Assembly: GCA_001464615.1 (NCBI GenBank)
Contig: LNFI01000032.1
Location: 186,001-250,000, forward strand
DNA: 64,000 nt
From: Sphingomonadales bacterium Ga0077557
GTDB taxonomy: Bacteria > Pseudomonadota > Alphaproteobacteria > Sphingomonadales > Sphingomonadaceae
Direction: 5' to 3'
This document shows, piece after piece, positions 60,243 to 64,000 of this stretch. Both the position numbers and the translations under genes were made by a program. Below the pieces are notes generated by a model. The model worked only from the letters and a program-made list of their open reading frames with translations. It made no database searches and was not told the DNA's origin. Position 1 is the first letter of the stretch; the number at the start of each line of letters is the position of its first letter.

Positions 60243-60323
60243 CCGTTCGGCCCCGGATCAGGTCCGGGGGAAGTCGAAGCCCAGGCGCTCCGCATGCCCT
60301 TCGACTTCGCTCAGGGCGAACGG
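60243..60323. repeat. REP-like inverted repeat, copy 2 with inserted palindrome
   Basis: The right arm (60296-60323) is identical in sequence to that of copy 1 at 10398-10425. The left arm is split: its outer CCGTTCGG (60243-60250) and inner AAGTCGAAGCCC (60271-60282) remain, but the middle is replaced by CCCCGGATCAGGTCCGGGG, itself a near-palindrome. As in copy 1 it lies between convergent genes. Confidence 0.82.
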
Positions 60324-60357
60324 GCTATGGGTTGGTCCAATCCAAAGTCATCACATT

Positions 60358-61002
60358 CTAGATCGGATTGCTCGCCAGTACCGATTCAAGCAACCGATGG
60401 ATCACCGCCCGGGCATCGTCGATCACCAGCCCCTGATCATGGCGCAGGCGCCGCCAGCACTGGAAGCTGATCGTCACCTCAATCGCACTGGCCAGGGAGG
60501 GGTCGTCGATCACCGCCTGTGGCAGGATCGCGTGCAACGATGTGCGTTCCAGCTGCAATTGCTTGTGATAGCCTTGCATCAGGAATTCGGACTGGAAGCG
60601 CTTGATGCTGGACGAGATGCGATACGGCATGATCGTTTCGTAAATGCCAATCCGGCGATCGGCCATTTCGCGCACCCGGTCTTGCCAGCCGGTCGCCTCA
60701 AACGGCTTCAGCATGATTGGCATGACCTGCGCTTCGATCACTTCGGCCATTTCGCGGTACAGCGATTCCATCTCGTCGAAATGGCGGAACACCGTGCGCA
60801 GGCCAACGCCTGCTACCTCCGCCACTTGGGCCGCGCCGGGGGCGACGTCGCCGTCGCGCACCAGCGTCAACAGCGCGTCAACAATTTTGGCGCGGGTCGC
60901 GCGACTGCGCAAATGGCGACCGTCCAGCCCCTGATCCGGTTGAGGTTGGCGGCGAACGCGTTCGGGAGGGGATGGCTGCGATTTCATGATGGTCGTACCC
61001 AT
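60358..61002 (-). CDS. TetR-family transcription regulator
   Basis: A DNA-binding repressor of about 214 residues. The N-terminal helix-turn-helix is visible: RATRAKIVDALLTLVRDGDV, APGAAQVAEVAGVGLRTVFR, HFDEMESLYREM, with the TetR recognition core GLRTVFRHF. The C-terminal ligand domain (helical, about residues 100-214) has no recognisable specificity. Several starts are possible; ATG at 61002 or 60987 give a normal length, whereas the upstream in-frame ATG runs through the promoter. It is divergent from the DsbA-like gene with a 165-base gap carrying an inverted repeat, so it probably controls itself and that operon. Confidence 0.88.
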   Translation of the reverse strand: MGTTIMKSQPSPPERVRRQPQPDQGLDGRHLRSRATRAKIVDALLTLVRDGDVAPGAAQVAEVAGVGLRTVFRHFDEMESLYREMAEVIEAQVMPIMLKPFEATGWQDRVREMADRRIGIYETIMPYRISSSIKRFQSEFLMQGYHKQLQLERTSLHAILPQAVIDDPSLASAIEVTISFQCWRRLRHDQGLVIDDARAVIHRLLESVLASNPI

Positions 61003-61052
61003 GGCATAAGCAATCGGGGGCGCAGCGTCCAGCGATCCACGCTTTTGATGAT

Positions 61053-61073
61053 ATTGGCATATATAACGCCAAT
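61053..61073. promoter_or_regulatory. inverted repeat ATTGGC-N9-GCCAAT, candidate TetR operator
   Basis: Perfect 6-base arms (61053-61058 and 61068-61073) around an AT-rich centre ATATATAAC that looks like a -10 region. It lies between the divergent TetR gene and the DsbA-like gene. A further TATAAT-like stretch is at 61150-61155, close to the start of the DsbA-like gene. Confidence 0.55.
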
Positions 61074-61166
61074 TAGCAGCGATCAAATTTCCGTCTGTGT
61101 TCAGCCTAGAAGGTAATGTGTGAAACTTCTTTTGTCCTTGGCCATGCTATAATATAGGAACCGCGC

Positions 61167-62483
61167 ATGAGTGCCATTCGCCGCCTGGTGACCACCATTT
61201 TGACCAGCGCGGGGCTGCGGGACCTTCGTCGCGCGCGGCATCGGATTGCGCGACGCATTGGGGGCAAGGCGATGACGGCGGACTTCTTCTTCCAGGTCGA
61301 CGATCCCTATGGGCCGGTCGCGTTGCCGTATGTGGCGGCGCTGACGGCGCGTTATGGCCTGGCCCTGCGGCTGCATCTCGTCCCCGCGCCAGAGGCAGCG
61401 GCGGCCCCCGAACTGGCTCGGCTGGAGGATTATGGCCGTCGCGATGCGCAAATGCTTGCCGCCGCGCTCAAGCTTGAGCCGATCGGTGATGGTCGGCCCA
61501 GCGTAGCGCAGATTGCTCGGGCGCAAGCGATTGCGGCTGCGGCCCTGGATAACGACCGGCCGATTGAGGCGATGATCGCGATTGGCCGCGCCTGCCAATC
61601 CAGCGCGCCCGATGCCGCGCTTGACCAGGTGGCAGAACGCTATGGTCGTCTTGATGATGCATCGACCGCCGTGCTGCTAGCGCAAGGGCAGGCGACGCGG
61701 AAGCAGCTCGGCCATTATCTCAGTTCAACAACCCATTTTGAGGGTGAATTTTACTGGGGCGTCGATCGGCTGCACTATCTTGAGGCGCGGCTGCGGGGTG
61801 ATGATGCGGGCGCACCGATCTGTCCGGTGCTCGATTTCGGGGTCCTGCCGACTTCTCCGCCAGCGCCAGTCGCGCGACCCCGCATCGATTTTTACCTGTC
61901 GTTTCGATCGCCATATACGCTCGTGGCTGCTGAACGGATCGGGGCACTGGCGACGGCCTATGGAGCCGATCTGCGCCTGAAATTCGTGTTGCCGATGGTG
62001 ATGCGCGGCCTGCCGGTGCCCGGCGCGAAACGGATGTACATCACGCTTGATACCAAGCGCGAAGCCACGCGCCATGGCATCCCCTTTGGGACGATCCACG
62101 ATCCAGTCGGGCTTGGCGTGGAGCGCGGCCTTGCGGTGCTGCATCACGCGATTCCGCAAGGCTTCGGCCTCGATTTCGCCCGCTCCTTTCTGCGCGCCGC
62201 TTTTGCCGAGGGGATCGACATGACGACGGACCCGGGGCTGCTAAATGCCGCTGCGCGCGCCGGGATCAATGCCGAGACGGTCGCTGCCGCGCTCGCGGAC
62301 CCATCCTGGCAAGACGTCGCGGAGGCCAATCGCACCGATTTGTTCGCGCTTGGGTTATGGGGCGTTCCCTCCTTCCAGGTCGATGATCGGCCCGGTTGGT
62401 GGGGGCAGGATCGGTTGTGGCGGGTCGAGGATGATCTGCGCGATGCGCTTGGGTTAACGGCGATAGACAGGACACAAACATGA
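61167..62483 (+). CDS. tandem DsbA-fold (HCCA isomerase-like) protein
   Basis: A 438-residue cytoplasmic protein with two related thioredoxin-fold halves. The second (about residues 235-425) is clear: RIDFYLSFRSPYTLVAAERI with the active-site serine position FRSPYT, KFVLPMVMRGLPVPGAKRMY, FLRAAFAEGIDMTTDPGLLN and LFALGLWGVPSFQVDDRPGW. It matches 2-hydroxychromene-2-carboxylate isomerase/kappa-GST proteins. The first (about 35-215) has the parallel DFFFQVDDPYGPVALPYVAA and QGQATRKQLGHYLSSTTHFE elements and is more diverged. Family members isomerise aromatic intermediates or conjugate glutathione. It is first in a two-gene unit with the MBL hydrolase and divergent from a TetR regulator. Confidence 0.82.
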   Translation: MSAIRRLVTTILTSAGLRDLRRARHRIARRIGGKAMTADFFFQVDDPYGPVALPYVAALTARYGLALRLHLVPAPEAAAAPELARLEDYGRRDAQMLAAALKLEPIGDGRPSVAQIARAQAIAAAALDNDRPIEAMIAIGRACQSSAPDAALDQVAERYGRLDDASTAVLLAQGQATRKQLGHYLSSTTHFEGEFYWGVDRLHYLEARLRGDDAGAPICPVLDFGVLPTSPPAPVARPRIDFYLSFRSPYTLVAAERIGALATAYGADLRLKFVLPMVMRGLPVPGAKRMYITLDTKREATRHGIPFGTIHDPVGLGVERGLAVLHHAIPQGFGLDFARSFLRAAFAEGIDMTTDPGLLNAAARAGINAETVAAALADPSWQDVAEANRTDLFALGLWGVPSFQVDDRPGWWGQDRLWRVEDDLRDALGLTAIDRTQT

Positions 62484-63553
62484 AGCGTTTCATCGGGATC
62501 GCGGCGGTGTTGCTCGGGCTGATCGCTGCCGGGCTTTGGCTGATGCGGGATCGGCTTGCGGTGGCGTTGTTTGAGCGCGGCATCGAGCAAGCGATTACTG
62601 GTGATCCCTTTGCCGGGCGGCCCGATGGGCTTGGGGTGGCGCTGTGCGGCGCCGGATCGCCGATGCCTTCGCCCGATCGGGCTGGGCCCTGCACCGTGAT
62701 TACGGCGGGGCGCCACGTCTATCTGGTCGATATCGGTGAGGGCGGGGTGCGCAATCTCGGGCGGATGGGCTATGGCGCGGGCCGCGTTGAGGCGGTGTTC
62801 CTGACGCATTTTCACTCCGACCATATCGATTCACTCGGCGCGCTGATGCTGCAGCATTGGGGGACGAGCGGTTCGCCGGCGCCACTGCCGGTCTATGGGC
62901 CGCTTGGCGTCGATACCGTGGTAGCCGGTTTCAACACCGCCTATGGCCTCGATCGCGGCTATCGGATCGCGCATCACGGGCCCCAGGTGATGCAGCCCGC
63001 CGCGTTCGGCATGGTGGCGCTGCCGCAGGATGTGCCGGCCAATGGCGACCAGAAACTGATCCTGGCCAAGGATGGGTTGGAGGTCTTCGCCTTCCGCGTC
63101 GATCATCGGCCGGTCGATCCGGCTTATGGCTATGTCTTTGCCTATAAGGGCCGACGGATCGTGGTCAGCGGCGATACCAAACCCGCCAAGTCAGTCGAGC
63201 GTGCCGCGATAAGGGCGGATATTCTGGTGCACGAAGCGCTGGCGACCAATATGGTCGGCATGATGCAGGCGGCCGCCAAGAAGACCGGTCGCACCAACCT
63301 GGAACATATCTTCCACGATATTCCGACCTATCATACCACCCCGCAACAGGCCGCCGATATTGCCGAGCGCGCGGGCGCGCGGATGCTGCTGTTGACGCAT
63401 ATCGTGCCGCCCTTGCCCTATTCGATCCTGGAGGGGCCGTTTCTGGGTGATGCCCGGTCGCGTTATCATGGTCGGCTGGAAATCGGCCATGATGGCGAGG
63501 AAGTGCTGCTTCCCGCCCAAAGCGATGCCATCGAGGTCCGCCGCCGGTTTTAA
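62480..63553 (+). CDS. MBL-fold metallo-hydrolase with N-terminal membrane anchor
   Basis: A 357-residue protein: a basic N-terminus with one hydrophobic helix (residues about 4-23, IGIAAVLLGLIAAGLWLM), then the metallo-beta-lactamase fold. Metal ligands are visible as THFHSDHIDSLG (about residues 112-123), a later histidine region DHRPVDPAYGYVF, the aspartate in VVSGDTKPAKSVERAA and LLLTHIVPP at the end, which is RNase Z/arylsulfatase-like. Substrate is unknown; the location next to a sulfatase-like fragment may suggest aryl-ester or sulfate-ester chemistry (inference). It overlaps the DsbA-like gene by ATGA. Confidence 0.88.
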   Translation: MKRFIGIAAVLLGLIAAGLWLMRDRLAVALFERGIEQAITGDPFAGRPDGLGVALCGAGSPMPSPDRAGPCTVITAGRHVYLVDIGEGGVRNLGRMGYGAGRVEAVFLTHFHSDHIDSLGALMLQHWGTSGSPAPLPVYGPLGVDTVVAGFNTAYGLDRGYRIAHHGPQVMQPAAFGMVALPQDVPANGDQKLILAKDGLEVFAFRVDHRPVDPAYGYVFAYKGRRIVVSGDTKPAKSVERAAIRADILVHEALATNMVGMMQAAAKKTGRTNLEHIFHDIPTYHTTPQQAADIAERAGARMLLLTHIVPPLPYSILEGPFLGDARSRYHGRLEIGHDGEEVLLPAQSDAIEVRRRF

Positions 63554-63569
63554 AGCGGCGGCACGCAGC

Positions 63570-64000
63570 TCACACCTTAATCTGCATCGCCTTGATAAAG
63601 CTGCGGATTTCTTGCAGCGTGGGTGGGCGGCTATCGACCTTGATCGTCACGCGCTCGATCGTGCCCGCAAAGGGGTTGGCACCGCTATAGGCGGTGGAGA
63701 CGGGCGCGCCGAAATCGCGACCGATCGACATGCCGTCATAGCTGGGTGAGGCGATGATCTTGTCGAACTTGTGCGTCGCGCGCTGTTCGCCATTGACGAA
63801 TAATGTGCCGCCGCCGTCGAACGGGCGGACCGTCATCTTCTGGACATAACGGATGACGGATTTGCCGACCGGCACTGGCCCACCGGCGATCCGTTCGGTC
63901 CAGGGGATCAGGCTGCTGTCATAGAAAAGCTGGCCGCCCTTCAGATAGATCACATAGCCCGCTGGAGCCGATCCATGCGCGACCAGCACCCCGTCCATCA
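63570..64000 (-). CDS. arylsulfatase, C-terminal end (gene continues past the window)
   Basis: An open reading frame of 143 codons with its stop at 63570; the N-terminal part is outside the window. The visible sequence, with GVLVAHGSAPAGYVIYLKGG, FYDSSLIPWTERIAG, RPFDGGGTLFVNGEQRATHK, IASPSYDGMSIGRDFGAPVS and GTIERVTIKVDSRPPT, resembles the beta-sandwich C-terminal domain of type I sulfatases. No catalytic residues are in view, since the formylglycine motif CxPSR lies far upstream. The ATG near 63998 is an internal codon. It faces the MBL-fold gene with convergent ends. Confidence 0.75.
   Translation of the reverse strand, partial: MDGVLVAHGSAPAGYVIYLKGGQLFYDSSLIPWTERIAGGPVPVGKSVIRYVQKMTVRPFDGGGTLFVNGEQRATHKFDKIIASPSYDGMSIGRDFGAPVSTAYSGANPFAGTIERVTIKVDSRPPTLQEIRSFIKAMQIKV

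Noticed and set aside
1-64000. CRISPR array, insertion sequence, prophage or conjugation genes
   Set aside because: No direct-repeat/spacer pattern, transposase, integrase or phage structural gene was recognised anywhere in the window.

Overview
The window reads as chromosomal DNA of a flagellated alphaproteobacterium, most likely in the order Sphingomonadales. The evidence is a GC content that looks like the mid-60s percent by eye, alphaproteobacterial gene families (FlbD-type activator, family-5 UDG, DmdC-like acyl-CoA dehydrogenase), a TonB receptor, an arylsulfatase end, and two copies of an inverted repeat of a type I associate with sphingomonads. The genus cannot be fixed from sequence alone.

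Layout. 1-1442: an ABC exporter (permease cut by the window edge, plus ATPase). 1443-5149: a looser, somewhat AT-richer stretch with one large OLD-family ATPase/TOPRIM nuclease gene, a possible remnant of an older reading frame just upstream, and one small secreted protein. 5150-14816: housekeeping genes (uracil-DNA glycosylase, folK, tRNA-Lys, PAP2 phosphatase, CitE-like lyase, TonB receptor, galE, msrA, tsaC, acyl-CoA dehydrogenase). 14836-32699: first flagellar block, with fliC on the minus strand and a plus-strand operon flbD-fliEFGHIJKLMNOPQR-flhB, followed by fliD-fliS and a CheY-like regulator. 32674-41293: an island of non-flagellar genes (zntB-like, siroheme dehydrogenase, lysA-lptM-argH, TlpA-like lipoprotein, hydrolase, dicarboxylate symporter, SGNH-like protein). 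41313-58440: second flagellar block, with a minus-strand set (motA-like, motB-like, flgA, flgM, flgN, lytic transglycosylase, flhA, fliA) and a divergent plus-strand set (flgBCDEFGHIJKL, motA, motB). 58508-64000: two unassigned genes, a TetR regulator divergent from a double DsbA-fold protein and an MBL-fold hydrolase, and the C-terminal end of an arylsulfatase.

How it works together. Nearly all structural, export, rod, hook, filament and motor genes of one flagellum are present, but no chemotaxis operon. The sequence supports a two-tier regulatory scheme. FlbD, a sigma54 activator without a receiver domain, can act at -24/-12 promoters: near-perfect motifs lie before flgB and before the lytic transglycosylase-flhA-fliA set, and a third, weaker one before the motA-like gene. 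A GC-rich dyad sits between the divergent flgB and motA-like genes. FliA (sigma28) and its anti-sigma FlgM then control late genes: fliC, fliD and flgM each carry a matching upstream element with identical internal spacing (TAA..N..GTCG-TT type). The most interesting points are this shared promoter set, two stator pairs of different subfamilies, a FliM without the usual CheY-binding N-terminus, a rod-cap-only FlgJ with the muramidase encoded separately, an FlgH without a lipobox, exact 69-codon repeats in FliK, and the lone OLD nuclease as the one plausible defence gene. No CRISPR array, insertion sequence, prophage or clearly new multi-gene system was seen.
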